Source: Brevundimonas bacteroides DSM 4726
Lineage (GTDB): Bacteria > Pseudomonadota > Alphaproteobacteria > Caulobacterales > Caulobacteraceae
DNA length: 64,000 bases
Direction: 5' to 3'
Assembly: GCF_000701445.1 (NCBI RefSeq)
Contig: NZ_JNIX01000007.1
Location: forward strand, 417,501-481,500
Part shown: positions 53,650-62,461 of the stretch, one piece after another
How positions within the stretch are numbered: the first letter of the stretch is position 1
Layout of the letters: each line of letters starts with the position of its first letter
The notes under the pieces: model-generated
What the model saw: only the letters and a program-made list of their open reading frames with translations
What the model was told of the DNA's origin: nothing
The model's database searches: none
Made by a program: the position numbers and the translations under genes

Positions 53650-54111
53650 TTGTTGGTTCAGGAACTGTCCGATCTTCGTGTGATGATCGTCGAGGATCAG
53701 GCCATTCTGGCGATGGAGCTCGAGCTCGTCCTGAACGACCTCGGCTGCGACGTGGTAGGCAGCGCCATGGACCGGGCCGGGGCCTTCGCCGTGGCTGAGC
53801 GCGAGCGTCCCGCCCTGGCTCTCGTCGACGTCAATCTGCTGGACGGGATGACAGGGCCCCAGATCGCCCAGCGCTTGGTCGCTGACCATGGAACGGCGGT
53901 GGTCTTCCTGACCGCCAATCCGGAGCAGATTCCGGAAGGTTTCGCCGGCGCGCTTGGCGCGGTGTGCAAGCCCTTCGACGCCCAGACCATCAAGGCCGTC
54001 GTCGCCTTCGCCCAGCAGTTCATCCTGCACCGGACGGTGGGTCAGCCTCCCCGCCGTTTCCGCCTGGCCCCGTGGCTCACCACGCCGCCTGCCGACATTG
54101 CCCCGCACTGA
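53650..54111 (+). CDS. Single-domain response regulator
   Basis: A 153-residue receiver-only protein. The acidic pocket is M-I-V-E-D-Q, the phospho-acceptor Asp lies in L-V-D-V-N-L-L-D-G, the switch Thr in F-L-T-A-N and the Lys in V-C-K-P-F. The pattern is near the receiver-only regulators used in alphaproteobacterial general-stress signalling, but the FAT-GUY signature itself is not exact. The start is uncertain: paired TTG codons at 53650/53653 fit downstream of the putative promoter and a GGGGGA. Confidence 0.8.
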   Translation: MLVQELSDLRVMIVEDQAILAMELELVLNDLGCDVVGSAMDRAGAFAVAERERPALALVDVNLLDGMTGPQIAQRLVADHGTAVVFLTANPEQIPEGFAGALGAVCKPFDAQTIKAVVAFAQQFILHRTVGQPPRRFRLAPWLTTPPADIAPH

Positions 54112-54114
54112 ACC

Positions 54115-54663
54115 TCAGGCCAGTCCGCCGCCCAGCTGAAGACCCGGCGACGCCGGCGGCCCGCCGGCCGGATCGAGGTCGAGCTGCATCAGATGGACGT
54201 CCAGCCAGCGATCGAACTTCCAGCCGACCTGGGCATAGCGTCCGGCCGCCTTGAAACCCATCCTCTCATGCAGGGCGATCGACGCGGCGCTCGTCGCACT
54301 GTCGCTGATCGCCGCGATCAGGTGGCGCAGACCCATCGTGCGAACCCGCTCGATCAGCGCCGTCAGCAAGGCGCGTGCGACCCCTTGGCCCCGCGCCGCC
54401 TCCTCGACATAGATCGAGACCTCCACGCCATAGCGATAGGCCGGACGCGGTCGAAACGGCGAGGCGTAGGCATAGCCCGCGAATGCGCCGTCGAGGTCCG
54501 CCACCAGCCACGGCAGGCCCTTGGCGGCCACCGCCTCGAACCGCGCCGTCATCTCCGCTGGCGACGGGGGGTCCAGTTCGAACGTGGCCGTCCCACCCAG
54601 CACCTCGCGCCCATACAGCGCCGTGATGGCGGGCAGATCGGAAGCAGCGGCGTCGCGGATCAC
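54115..54663 (-). CDS. GNAT-family N-acetyltransferase, phosphinothricin acetyltransferase-like
   Basis: A 182-residue acetyltransferase. It has I-R-D-A-A-A-S-D-L-P-A-I at the start, G-Y-A-Y-A-S-P-F-R-P-R-P-A-Y-R-Y and E-V-S-I-Y-V. The acetyl-CoA-binding A-R-G-Q-G-V-A-R-A-L-L follows, then H-E-R-M-G-F-K-A-A-G-R and V-G-W-K-F-D-R-W-L-D. This pattern is the PAT/Bar-type group acting on amines such as phosphinothricin or methionine sulfoximine. Its GTG start overlaps the S9 peptidase stop by four bases (GTGA), so they are coupled. Confidence 0.87.
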   Translation of the reverse strand: MIRDAAASDLPAITALYGREVLGGTATFELDPPSPAEMTARFEAVAAKGLPWLVADLDGAFAGYAYASPFRPRPAYRYGVEVSIYVEEAARGQGVARALLTALIERVRTMGLRHLIAAISDSATSAASIALHERMGFKAAGRYAQVGWKFDRWLDVHLMQLDLDPAGGPPASPGLQLGGGLA

Positions 54664-56876
54664 TCCCGTTCCCAGCCCCGTTCTATGGCCCAGACCGCGA
54701 AGGCGTAGTCGTGTGCGACTTCCTTCAGGTAGTCGAACCGGCCGGACGCGCCGCCATGGCCCGCCTCCATGTTGATCTTGAGCAGAACCGGATTGCCCGA
54801 GGTCGTGGCGGGCCTCAGCTTGGCCACCCACTTCTGCGGCTCCCAGTAGGTCACGCGCGGATCGGACAGCCCCCCGGTCGCCAGGATCGCCGGATAGGCC
54901 TTGGCCGAGACCTGATCATAGGGGCTGTAGCTCATCATGTAGTCGTAGGCCTCGGGGTCCTCGAGCGGATTGCCCCACTCGGGCCACTCGGGCGGCGTCA
55001 GGGGCAGGGAGACGTCCGACATGGTGTTGATCACGTCCACGAACGGCACCTGGCCGATCACTCCGGCCCAGAGCTCCGGCCGCATGTTGGTCACCGCCCC
55101 CATCAGCAGGCCCCCTGCCGACCCCCCTTGCGCCACGATGTTCCCGGCACGGGCGTAGTCGCGCGCGATCAGGTGATCGGCGGCGGCCGTGAAGTCGGTG
55201 AAGGTGTTCTTCTTCTTGAACTTCCTCCCGTCCAGGAACCAGCCCCAGCCCTTGTCCGACCCGCCCCGGATATGGGCGATGGCGTAGATCCAGCCCCGAT
55301 CCACCAGCGACAGCCGCCCGGTCGAGAAGCTGGCCGCCATCGGGATGCCGTAGGAGCCGTAGCCATAGAGCAGCAGCGGCGCCGATCCGTCGACCGGCGT
55401 GGTCCGTCGACGGAGCACTGTCACCGGCACCAGCTGACCGTCCTCGGCCGGGGCGTTCAGCCGCTCCACCACATAGTCGGCCGGATCATGCCCCGAAGGC
55501 ACCTCCTGCACCTTTCTTAGCACCCGCTCGCGCGTCGCCAGATCGTAGTCGTAGGTCGAGGTCGGCGTGGACGGCGAATTGTAGCCATAGCGCATGGTCG
55601 TCGTCTCGAACTCCGACGCCCCCGCCAGTGACAGGGCATATGCGGGCTCGTCGACCGCGATCTCGTGCTCGGCGCCGGCGCGGTCGCGGATGACGATCTT
55701 CGTATTGGCGTCGGCGCGCTCCTGACGGGCGAGGAAGTCCTTCACCAGGGCCACGCCCTCGATGAAGCGGCCCGGCGTGTGCGGCACCAGGTCGGTCCAG
55801 CCGTCGCGTCCCGGCGAGGCGGTCGGGGCCTCCACGATCTTGAAGTCGATGGCGTCGTCGGCGTTCGTTCGGATCACCCAGCGGTCGCCCCAGTGATCCG
55901 CGTCATAGCGCTGGGCCACGATCCGTTCGGCCAGCACGCGCGGCTCCGAGGTCGGGGCGTCGCCGGGGATGTAGCGGACCTCCGACGTCTCCTGGTTCTG
56001 GATTCCGATCAGGATGAACCGGTCGTCCGAGCTGCGCTCGATGCCGAGGAACATGCCCTCGTCTTCTTCCTCGTAGACGAGGGTGGTCTCGCCGCCGCGC
56101 GACGGCCGGCGGAAGATCTTGTCCGGCCGGCCGTTCTCGTTCCTGTTGGTCCAGAAGATCCAATGGCTGTCCGGCGAAAAGGCGAAGTTGCCGTTCGCCG
56201 ACTGGATCGGATCGGGCAGCAGTTCGCCGGTGCGCAAATCGCGGACGTAGATCTGATGGACTTCCGACCCCTGGGCGTCCTCGGCATAGGCGAACAGGGT
56301 GTGATCCGGGCTGTGCTCGGCGGCCGAGACCTCGGAATAGGCCTTGCCCTCGGCCAGGACGTTGGCGTCCAGAAGCAGCTGCGGCGTCGGGGCGGCGATG
56401 AAATTCTTCGTCACGGTCTCGCCGTCGACGACGAACGTTCCCTGCCGCTCGACCCGCATGTAGCGCGGATGCTGATCACCGGTCCGGTACTCGACGAAAT
56501 ACTCCCACGGCCCATCGGCTCTGGGCACGGAGCTGTCGTCTTCCTTGATCCGGCCCCGCATCTCCTGGAACATCTGCTCCTGCAGCGGCAGGGTCGCGGC
56601 CATCATGGCCTCGCGATAGGCGTTCTCGGCCTCCAGGTGCTCCTTGACGTCCGCCTTGATCAAGGTCGGGTCGCGCAGGACGGCCTGCCAGTTGTCGTCC
56701 TTCATCCACTGATAGTCGTCGGTCCGGGTGCGCCCCAGCTGCTCGAGGGTGACCGGGATCTTCTTGGCGACGGGCGGGACAGGCGACATCTGGGCTCCAG
56801 GGCGGGCGAGGGCGGGGGAGGCGGCGGCCGCGCACGCCGAGGCGGCGGTGGAAGCGACGAATTCGCGGCGGTTCAT
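54660..56876 (-). CDS. ptrB: Oligopeptidase B, S9A family, Tat-exported
   Basis: A 738-residue serine peptidase that cuts after basic residues in short peptides. A twin-arginine motif M-N-R-R-E-F-V-A-S starts the signal, so it is likely periplasmic, unlike E. coli OpdB. The N-terminal beta-propeller runs to about residue 440. The catalytic domain has the serine in G-G-S-A-G-G-L, an Asp in L-S-D-P-R-V and the His in G-H-G-G-A-S-G-R. ATG 56876 places AGAGGG at good spacing. Coupled to the acetyltransferase downstream. Confidence 0.92.
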   Translation of the reverse strand: MNRREFVASTAASACAAAASPALARPGAQMSPVPPVAKKIPVTLEQLGRTRTDDYQWMKDDNWQAVLRDPTLIKADVKEHLEAENAYREAMMAATLPLQEQMFQEMRGRIKEDDSSVPRADGPWEYFVEYRTGDQHPRYMRVERQGTFVVDGETVTKNFIAAPTPQLLLDANVLAEGKAYSEVSAAEHSPDHTLFAYAEDAQGSEVHQIYVRDLRTGELLPDPIQSANGNFAFSPDSHWIFWTNRNENGRPDKIFRRPSRGGETTLVYEEEDEGMFLGIERSSDDRFILIGIQNQETSEVRYIPGDAPTSEPRVLAERIVAQRYDADHWGDRWVIRTNADDAIDFKIVEAPTASPGRDGWTDLVPHTPGRFIEGVALVKDFLARQERADANTKIVIRDRAGAEHEIAVDEPAYALSLAGASEFETTTMRYGYNSPSTPTSTYDYDLATRERVLRKVQEVPSGHDPADYVVERLNAPAEDGQLVPVTVLRRRTTPVDGSAPLLLYGYGSYGIPMAASFSTGRLSLVDRGWIYAIAHIRGGSDKGWGWFLDGRKFKKKNTFTDFTAAADHLIARDYARAGNIVAQGGSAGGLLMGAVTNMRPELWAGVIGQVPFVDVINTMSDVSLPLTPPEWPEWGNPLEDPEAYDYMMSYSPYDQVSAKAYPAILATGGLSDPRVTYWEPQKWVAKLRPATTSGNPVLLKINMEAGHGGASGRFDYLKEVAHDYAFAVWAIERGWERE

Positions 56877-56956
56877 GCCAAGCATCCCTCTAGGCTGAAT
56901 GGGCAAGGTGTGCGACCGGATAGGGGTCGTCAAACGCTTCGTCTGCCCGAGCTCGC

Positions 56957-57748
56957 ATGATCCAGGTTCCGCCCGCCGACGCCCCGCCTCCGGTCCCGCC
57001 TCCGGTCTGGGACCTGACCGTCGGCCTGATCGAGGCGACGGTGCAGCTCGACCAGCCGTCCGGTCCCGACACCCGCACAGTTGGCACCGGCTTCCTGATC
57101 CAGGCCGAGCGCCCAGACGGCAGCCCGCGCATCGTGCTGGTCACCGCCGCTCACGTCCTGGAGCGCATGGAGGACCCGGAGGCCCGCATTGGCTGGCGCA
57201 CGGCGCTGCCGGACGGAAGCTGGCGCTTCGACCCCGAGCCCCTGACCATCCGCGACGACGCCGGCGAGCCGCTGTGGACGCGCCATCCCGACCGTGACGT
57301 GGCCGTCATGGAAATCCAGGCTCCGGAAGCCTTCGCCCGCGCCGCGATCCCGCTAGGCTGGCTGGCGGACGAGAACGCCTTCTATGCCTGGCAGGTCGGG
57401 CCGGGCGACGAGTTGCTGTCGCTCGGCTTTCCACGCGGCCTGTCGGCGAACCGGGCTGGGTTTCCCATCCTGCGCGTCGGCCGGATCGCCAGCTATCCCC
57501 TGTCGCCGGTCGAGGCCTTCCCGACCTTCCTGCTCGACTTCACCGTCTTTCCCGGCAACTCCGGCGGCCCGGTGTTCTGGACGCCTAGCGCAAGGAAGCG
57601 CCCCGGCACGACCGAGCCCGACACCGCCTTCATCGCCGGCCTGCTCAGCCAGGAGGTGCGCATCGGGGAGGATCAGCTCGACATCGGCGTAGTGACGCAC
57701 GCGGCGTTCATCCGGGAGGCGATTCAAAGCCTTGACCCTCTCCCATAG
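56957..57748 (+). CDS. Trypsin-like serine protease, HtrA/DegP-like fold
   Basis: A 263-residue S1-type protease. The triad is visible: H66 in T-A-A-H, D114 in R-D-V-A-V-M and S202 in G-N-S-G-G-P. No signal peptide and no PDZ domain are seen, so a cytosolic location is possible. The order and spacing match chymotrypsin-fold proteases. The target is unknown. Its stop codon sits inside a 21-base palindrome that begins the downstream repeat element. It is divergent from oligopeptidase B. Confidence 0.8.
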   Translation: MIQVPPADAPPPVPPPVWDLTVGLIEATVQLDQPSGPDTRTVGTGFLIQAERPDGSPRIVLVTAAHVLERMEDPEARIGWRTALPDGSWRFDPEPLTIRDDAGEPLWTRHPDRDVAVMEIQAPEAFARAAIPLGWLADENAFYAWQVGPGDELLSLGFPRGLSANRAGFPILRVGRIASYPLSPVEAFPTFLLDFTVFPGNSGGPVFWTPSARKRPGTTEPDTAFIAGLLSQEVRIGEDQLDIGVVTHAAFIREAIQSLDPLP

Positions 57749-57905
57749 GGAGAGGGCTTGAGGCTCGGAGAGCGCAGCGATCCGCAAGCCGAAAGGGTGA
57801 GGGGATCAGCCCTCACCGGCTGGCACCCTAACCCCTCACCCTTTCGCGCAAGGCCGATCGCCTGACGGCTCTCGGGCGCTCAAGCCCTCTCCCTCTGGGA
57901 GAGGG
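57736..57905. repeat. Palindromic intergenic element (REP/BIME-like)
   Basis: Near-perfect palindromes occupy both ends: CCCTCTCCCATAGGGAGAGG and one more G at 57736-57756, and CCCTCTCCCTCTGGGAGAGG with a G at 57885-57905. Inside, GGGAGAGGGCTTGAG repeats inverted as CTCAAGCCCTCTCCC, and CGAAAGGGTGAGGGG as CCCCTCACCCTTTCG. The whole 170 bases can fold as one nested hairpin. It fills the gap between two convergent genes and overlaps the protease stop codon. Confidence 0.8.
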
Positions 57906-57910
57906 AAAGC

Positions 57911-59698
57911 TCACGCCGCCCCCAGCGCTTCCTTCGTCATTCGTTGCAGCAGCGCCCCACCCTGGCCCACGGCCGCCAGCCGGCTCGAGGCGTGACCCAG
58001 CACGTTCGCCGCATAGACCTCGTACAGCGCGATCTTGCCTTCCAGCCACGCCGGGTCACCATCCCCCGCCGCCAGCTTCGCCTTGGCCGCCAGCGCCCCC
58101 TTGGCCAGCATCCAGCCGCCGATCACATCGCCCATCAGCCGCAGATAGGGGTCCGCCGCCGCAAGCACGTCGGCCGCCGCGTCCGCATCGGCCTTCCGGT
58201 CCAGCAGCCACAGCGTCGCGTCCTGCGCCGCCTCGATCGCGGCGGAGAACCGCTCCACCGGCTTGCCGGAATACAGCGCCGTCAGCTCCTTCAGCGTCGC
58301 CGCCATCTCGGCGATGATGGCCCGCGCCGACGCCCCGCCGTCCTGGCTCAGCTTGCGCCCCACCAGGTCCATCGCCTGGATGCCATTGGTGCCCTCGTAG
58401 ATCGGGGCGATGCGGGCGTCGCGATAGAACTGGGCCGCGCCGGTCTCCTCAACGAAGCCCATGCCGCCGTGAATCTGCACGCCCTGCGAGGCCACCTCGA
58501 CGCCGATGTCGGTCGACCAGGCCTTGGCGATGGGGGTCAGCAGGTCCTCGCGCCCCTTCCACAGCCGGCGCTCCTCCTCGGTCCCGGCATGCTTCGCCAG
58601 ATCCGCCGCGACGCCGCAGGACAGGCAGATGGCCCGCGCCGCCTCGATCTTCGCCTTCATGACCGACAGGGTCCGGCGCACGTCCGGATGGTCGAAGATC
58701 GGCGCGCCCGCCTCGCCGGTCCACACCGAGCGCCCCTGACGCCGCTCCAGCGCATAGGCCAGGGCGTGCTGATAGGCCCGCTCGGCGATGCCCACGCCTT
58801 CGACGCCAACGGCCAGTCTCGCCGCGTTCATCATCACGAACATGTGCGACAGGCCTTCGTTCGGCCGCCCGACCAGCTCGGCCCGGGCCCCCTCATAGGC
58901 CATGACGCAGGTCGGAGAGGCGTGGATGCCCAGCTTGTGCTCGATGCCGACGGGCCGGAAGCTGTTGCGGTCGCCCAGCGAGCCGTCCGCCTTCACCTCA
59001 TACTTGTTGGCCAGGAACAGGCTGATGCCCTTGGGCCCCGGCGGGGCGTCGGGCAGCCGGGCCAGCACCATGTGGACGATGTTGTCCGTGGCGTCGTGAT
59101 CGCCCCAGGTGATGTAGATCTTCTGCCCCGTCAGGCTGTAGGTCCCGTCGCCGTTCGGCACGGCGATGGCCGTCAGCGCGCCGAGGTCCGATCCGGCCTG
59201 CGGCTCGGTCAGGCACATGGCTCCGGTCCATTCGCCCGACACCAGACGTGGCAGATAGGCGGCCTTCTGATGCTCCGTCCCGTGCGCCTCCAGCGCCTCG
59301 ATGGCCGCCAGCGAAAGCATGGGACACAGGCCGAACGCCATGTTCGCCGAATGCACCGTCTCGTATGCCGCCAGTTCCAGCGCCTTGGGCAGGCCCTGAC
59401 CGCCTGAGTGCGCCGGCGCCGCCAGCCCCGTCCAGCCGCCCTCGGCGAACTGGCGATAGGCGTCGGCGAATCCCGGCGCGGCCGTCACCGCGCCGTTGGC
59501 ATAGGTCGCGCCGGCCAGATCGCCCGGCCGGTTCAGCGGCGCCAGCACCTCTTCGGAAAACGACCCGGCAGCCTCCAGCACCGCGCCCATGACGTCGGCG
59601 TCGTAGTCGGGGAAGGCCCCGGTGGCGACGAGCGCGTCGATCCCGGCGACGGCGGTGAGGGAGAAGGCGATGTCACGGACGGGCGCGCGATAGGTCAT
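57911..59698 (-). CDS. Acyl-CoA dehydrogenase, DmdC-like long form
   Basis: A 595-residue FAD enzyme with the extended C-terminal domain of the DmdC/medium-long-chain group. The N-terminal region A-P-V-R-D-I-A-F is typical, followed by M-C-L-T-E-P-Q-A-G-S-D-L-G-A and A-Y-A-L-E-R-R-Q-G-R-S. The catalytic loop lies near I-Y-E-G-T-N-G-I-Q-A-M-D. Such enzymes act on methylmercaptopropionyl-CoA or on long-chain acyl-CoAs; substrate not determined. ATG 59698 is the family start; the longer frame is upstream. It ends beside the palindromic element. Confidence 0.9.
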   Translation of the reverse strand: MTYRAPVRDIAFSLTAVAGIDALVATGAFPDYDADVMGAVLEAAGSFSEEVLAPLNRPGDLAGATYANGAVTAAPGFADAYRQFAEGGWTGLAAPAHSGGQGLPKALELAAYETVHSANMAFGLCPMLSLAAIEALEAHGTEHQKAAYLPRLVSGEWTGAMCLTEPQAGSDLGALTAIAVPNGDGTYSLTGQKIYITWGDHDATDNIVHMVLARLPDAPPGPKGISLFLANKYEVKADGSLGDRNSFRPVGIEHKLGIHASPTCVMAYEGARAELVGRPNEGLSHMFVMMNAARLAVGVEGVGIAERAYQHALAYALERRQGRSVWTGEAGAPIFDHPDVRRTLSVMKAKIEAARAICLSCGVAADLAKHAGTEEERRLWKGREDLLTPIAKAWSTDIGVEVASQGVQIHGGMGFVEETGAAQFYRDARIAPIYEGTNGIQAMDLVGRKLSQDGGASARAIIAEMAATLKELTALYSGKPVERFSAAIEAAQDATLWLLDRKADADAAADVLAAADPYLRLMGDVIGGWMLAKGALAAKAKLAAGDGDPAWLEGKIALYEVYAANVLGHASSRLAAVGQGGALLQRMTKEALGAA

Positions 59699-59816
59699 GG
59701 ACGGTCCTTGGGTGTCGTTGCCCCTTTCTGCCGCCATGCCGTGACGGCAGGCAAGGCTTGGCCCGGCACGGCTTCTGGGCCAAGCTGTCGCGGTCGCTTT
59801 CGACACGGGGTGCATC

Positions 59817-60362
59817 ATGGCCGAACCGCGCAACCGCTATTCCACGGTCTCGCTCCTGTTCCACTGGGGCATCGCGGCGGCCGTGCTGGCCCAGGTCCTT
59901 CTGATCACGGCGCACGAGGCCAATGAGGGCACTCGCACCTTCATCAGCGCGCACAAGGCGCTCGGCCTGACGATCCTGGTCGTGACCCTGGCCCGAATCG
60001 GCTGGCGTCTGATGAACCCGGCGCTTCCGCTGCCGCCGGGCACGCCGGGCTGGCAGAGGATCGGCGCGCGGGCGACCCACGTCGGCTTCTACGTCCTTCT
60101 GATCGGCCTGCCGCTGGGCGGCTGGGCGGCGTCCAGCGCGGCCGGGCGCGACATCGACTTTTTCGGCCTGTTTAACTGGCCGCTGCTGCCCCTGCCGCAG
60201 AGCCGCGAGCTGGCCGGCCAGTTCATGGACGCGCACGAGGCGGGGGTGAAGGTGCTCTACGTCCTCCTGGCGCTGCATGTGCTCGGCGCGCTCAAGCATC
60301 ATTTCGTCGACCGGGACAATGTGCTGCACCGGATGATCCCGCTGATCCCCCGGCGTCCGTGA
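59817..60362 (+). CDS. Cytochrome b561 (CybB-type)
   Basis: A 181-residue four-helix di-haem membrane protein. Haem-ligand histidines are visible in L-L-F-H-W-G, I-S-A-H-K-A, H-V-G-F-Y and A-L-H-V-L-G-A-L-K-H-H. This is the prokaryotic b561 pattern of quinone- or superoxide-reactive electron carriers. The stop overlaps the next YceI gene (TGATG) by one base. A b561-YceI pair is common and suggests a shared function in respiratory or oxidative-stress electron transfer. Confidence 0.92.
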   Translation: MAEPRNRYSTVSLLFHWGIAAAVLAQVLLITAHEANEGTRTFISAHKALGLTILVVTLARIGWRLMNPALPLPPGTPGWQRIGARATHVGFYVLLIGLPLGGWAASSAAGRDIDFFGLFNWPLLPLPQSRELAGQFMDAHEAGVKVLYVLLALHVLGALKHHFVDRDNVLHRMIPLIPRRP

Positions 60363-60928
60363 TGTTCCGGGCCGTCGCAGCGATCCTGATCGGCGTCGGC
60401 CTGACGCTCGGGCTCGCGGCGCGAGCGGACGTCCAGCCCTGGGCCGTCGTGCCGTCCGAATCCTCTATCGCCATGCGCGTCGGCTCGCCGCTGGGTCAGC
60501 GGTCCGGGCGTTTCGAGCGCTGGACCGGCGACATCCGCTTCGACCCGCAAGCGCCGGAAGAGACAGAGGTCTCCATCGCGGTCGAGGCCGCATCCCTGCG
60601 CATGGACGACGGGGCCCTGACCCGCACCGCGCTGGGCCCGTCCTTCCTCGACACTGCCCGCCATCCGCGGATCGTGTTTCGGCTCCGATCGCTGGAGCCA
60701 ACTGGCGCCCAGCGGTTCCAGGCCCAGGCCGACATCACCATGAAGGGCGTGACCCGACCCGTCAGCTTCCCCGTGACCTTGCGCAGCGACGGGCGGACGG
60801 CGCAGATGACGGGCGGCTTCTCGCTGGATCGGGCGGCCTTTGGCATCGGGACGCGCGGACCTTGGAACGGCATACTGGCACGGCAGGTGAGGGTGGACGT
60901 CGTCCTGGCGACCCGTCCGGCGAGCTGA
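60362..60928 (+). CDS. YceI-family periplasmic lipid-binding protein
   Basis: A 188-residue protein with an N-terminal signal (I-L-I-G-V-G-L-T-L-G-L-A-A-R-A) and a lipocalin-like beta-barrel with repeated motifs F-D-P-Q-A-P and F-L-D-T-A-R-H-P-R-I. T-M-K-G-V-T-R-P-V and F-G-I-G near the end complete the YceI pattern. YceI proteins bind isoprenoid or polyprenyl lipids. ATG 60362 overlaps the b561 stop, supporting coupling. A GTG at 60359 is an alternative. Confidence 0.9.
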   Translation: MFRAVAAILIGVGLTLGLAARADVQPWAVVPSESSIAMRVGSPLGQRSGRFERWTGDIRFDPQAPEETEVSIAVEAASLRMDDGALTRTALGPSFLDTARHPRIVFRLRSLEPTGAQRFQAQADITMKGVTRPVSFPVTLRSDGRTAQMTGGFSLDRAAFGIGTRGPWNGILARQVRVDVVLATRPAS

Positions 60929-61824
60929 GCGCCGCCGTTGCCGCCCTGCGTTCGGGCGACCTGCTGATCCTTCCGACCGAGACCGTCTATGGCCTCGCCG
61001 CCGACGCCGCCAATGCCCAGGCCGTGGCCAGGATCTTCGAGGCCAAGGGCAGACCCCGCTTCAACCCCCTGATTGCCCACGTCGAGGACGCCGTCGCCGC
61101 CGAGCGCATCGCGGTGTTCGACGACGCCGCCCGACGCCTGGCCGAGGCCTTCTGGCCCGGCCCCCTGACGATCGTCGCGCCCCATCGCGCGGGCGTGTCG
61201 GACCTCGCCCGCGCGGGTCTGGACAGCGTCGCCGTCCGCGTGCCCGGCCACGCCCGCGCCCGCGCGGTGCTCGCGGCCTTCGGCGGCCCCGTCGTCGCCC
61301 CCTCCGCCAATCGCTCAGGCCGCCCCAGCCCGACGACATACGCGGACGCGATGGAGGAGACCGGAACCTTCGCCTCCGCCAGCCTGGATGGCGGCCCCTG
61401 CGCCGTGGGGCTGGAGAGCACCGTCGTCTCGGTGCTGGGCGGCGGGGTCTCCCTGCTCCGCCCCGGCTCGGTCACCCGCGCCGAGATCGAGGCCGTCGTC
61501 GGCCCCCTGACCGAGAGCCTTGAGGGCCACCGCTCCCCCGGCCGCCTGACCCGCCACTACGCCCCCCGCGCCCCCCTGCGCCTGAACGCCGAGACCGCCC
61601 GAGACGGCGAAATCCTGCTGGGCTTCGGGCCAGGTGTGGGTGAGACGCGCTGGAGCCTCAGCCCGACCGGCGATCTGCGCGAGGCGGCGGCGAATCTGTT
61701 CCGCATGCTGCGCGAGGCGGATCGGGAGGAGCCGGTCGGGATCGTGGTCGCGGCGGTGCCGGAAGAGGGGCTGGGCGAGGCGATCAATGACCGGCTGAGG
61801 CGCGCGGCGGGGTTTGTGGGGTAG
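60862..61824 (+). CDS. tsaC: Threonylcarbamoyl-AMP synthase (TsaC/Sua5)
   Basis: Makes threonylcarbamoyl-AMP from threonine, bicarbonate and ATP for t6A modification of tRNA. The 320-residue protein has P-T-E-T-V-Y-G-L-A (40-48), K-G-R-P-R-F-N-P-L-I-A-H and the W-P-G-P-L-T segment. A C-terminal Sua5 domain with linker P-G-R-L-T-R-H-Y-A-P makes it the long Sua5 form. The N-terminal start is a TTG at 60862 that overlaps YceI by 67 bases; no other start codon fits, so this is a provisional choice. Confidence 0.9.
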   Translation: MERHTGTAGEGGRRPGDPSGELSAAVAALRSGDLLILPTETVYGLAADAANAQAVARIFEAKGRPRFNPLIAHVEDAVAAERIAVFDDAARRLAEAFWPGPLTIVAPHRAGVSDLARAGLDSVAVRVPGHARARAVLAAFGGPVVAPSANRSGRPSPTTYADAMEETGTFASASLDGGPCAVGLESTVVSVLGGGVSLLRPGSVTRAEIEAVVGPLTESLEGHRSPGRLTRHYAPRAPLRLNAETARDGEILLGFGPGVGETRWSLSPTGDLREAAANLFRMLREADREEPVGIVVAAVPEEGLGEAINDRLRRAAGFVG

Positions 61825-61880
61825 TCACGGCGTCTGGCGCTTGCGAACGTGGACAGTCGCTGGAACGGAAGGCTCGGATT

Positions 61881-62393
61881 ATGGCTTCGCTCACTTGGAC
61901 GGCAGGGTATTCAGCGGCCGAGCTCGAACGAGCTCAATCCCGCTTCGAGTTGTCGTTTCCGCCCGACCTGATCGAACTGCTGCTTGATCGCCGTCCGGTC
62001 GGCGGCACCGACTGGAATGACGACCAGATGGTTCGTGCCCAGTTGGCTTGGCCGTTCGAAGGTCTGCTGTTCGACGTAGAGCAGAATGGGCTCTGGTGGT
62101 CAGAGTGGGGAGATCGACCGAATGGAGCCGTAGAACGAGCCGAAGTCCTAAAAGGCGTCGTTCACCGGGCGCCGACGCTGATCCCCATTCTTGGCCACCG
62201 ATACATTCCCGCAAGCCCTAGTGAGGCCGGAAATCCGGTCTTCTCGGTCTACCAGTCGGACATCATCCACTACGGCGCGGATCTTCTCGACTACTTCAAT
62301 CGGGAAGAGAGGGGTTGGGCCGCGGAGCGTTGGCCACTGAACATTCGCGAAATCGAGTTCTGGTCCGAAATGGTCCGGCGCAACAACAGCTAA
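61881..62393 (+). CDS. SMI1/KNR4 (SUKH)-like protein
   Basis: A 170-residue protein with Y-S-A-A-E-L-E-R-A-Q-S-R-F-E-L-S-F-P-P-D-L near the start and P-I-L-G-H-R-Y-I-P-A-S-P in the middle. This resembles the SUKH fold, often an immunity protein for a secreted toxin. F-S-V-Y-Q-S-D-I-I-H-Y-G-A-D-L-L-D-Y-F is also distinctive. GC is lower than the neighbours. No toxin gene is adjacent, so an immunity role is not shown. It may be a horizontally acquired orphan. Confidence 0.68.
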   Translation: MASLTWTAGYSAAELERAQSRFELSFPPDLIELLLDRRPVGGTDWNDDQMVRAQLAWPFEGLLFDVEQNGLWWSEWGDRPNGAVERAEVLKGVVHRAPTLIPILGHRYIPASPSEAGNPVFSVYQSDIIHYGADLLDYFNREERGWAAERWPLNIREIEFWSEMVRRNNS

Positions 62394-62461
62394 CTTGGCG
62401 TCCGACCCACGGTCTCCATAGCTCCCCCAAGCAATTGTCGAGGCAGCCAGAGCGGCGGACA

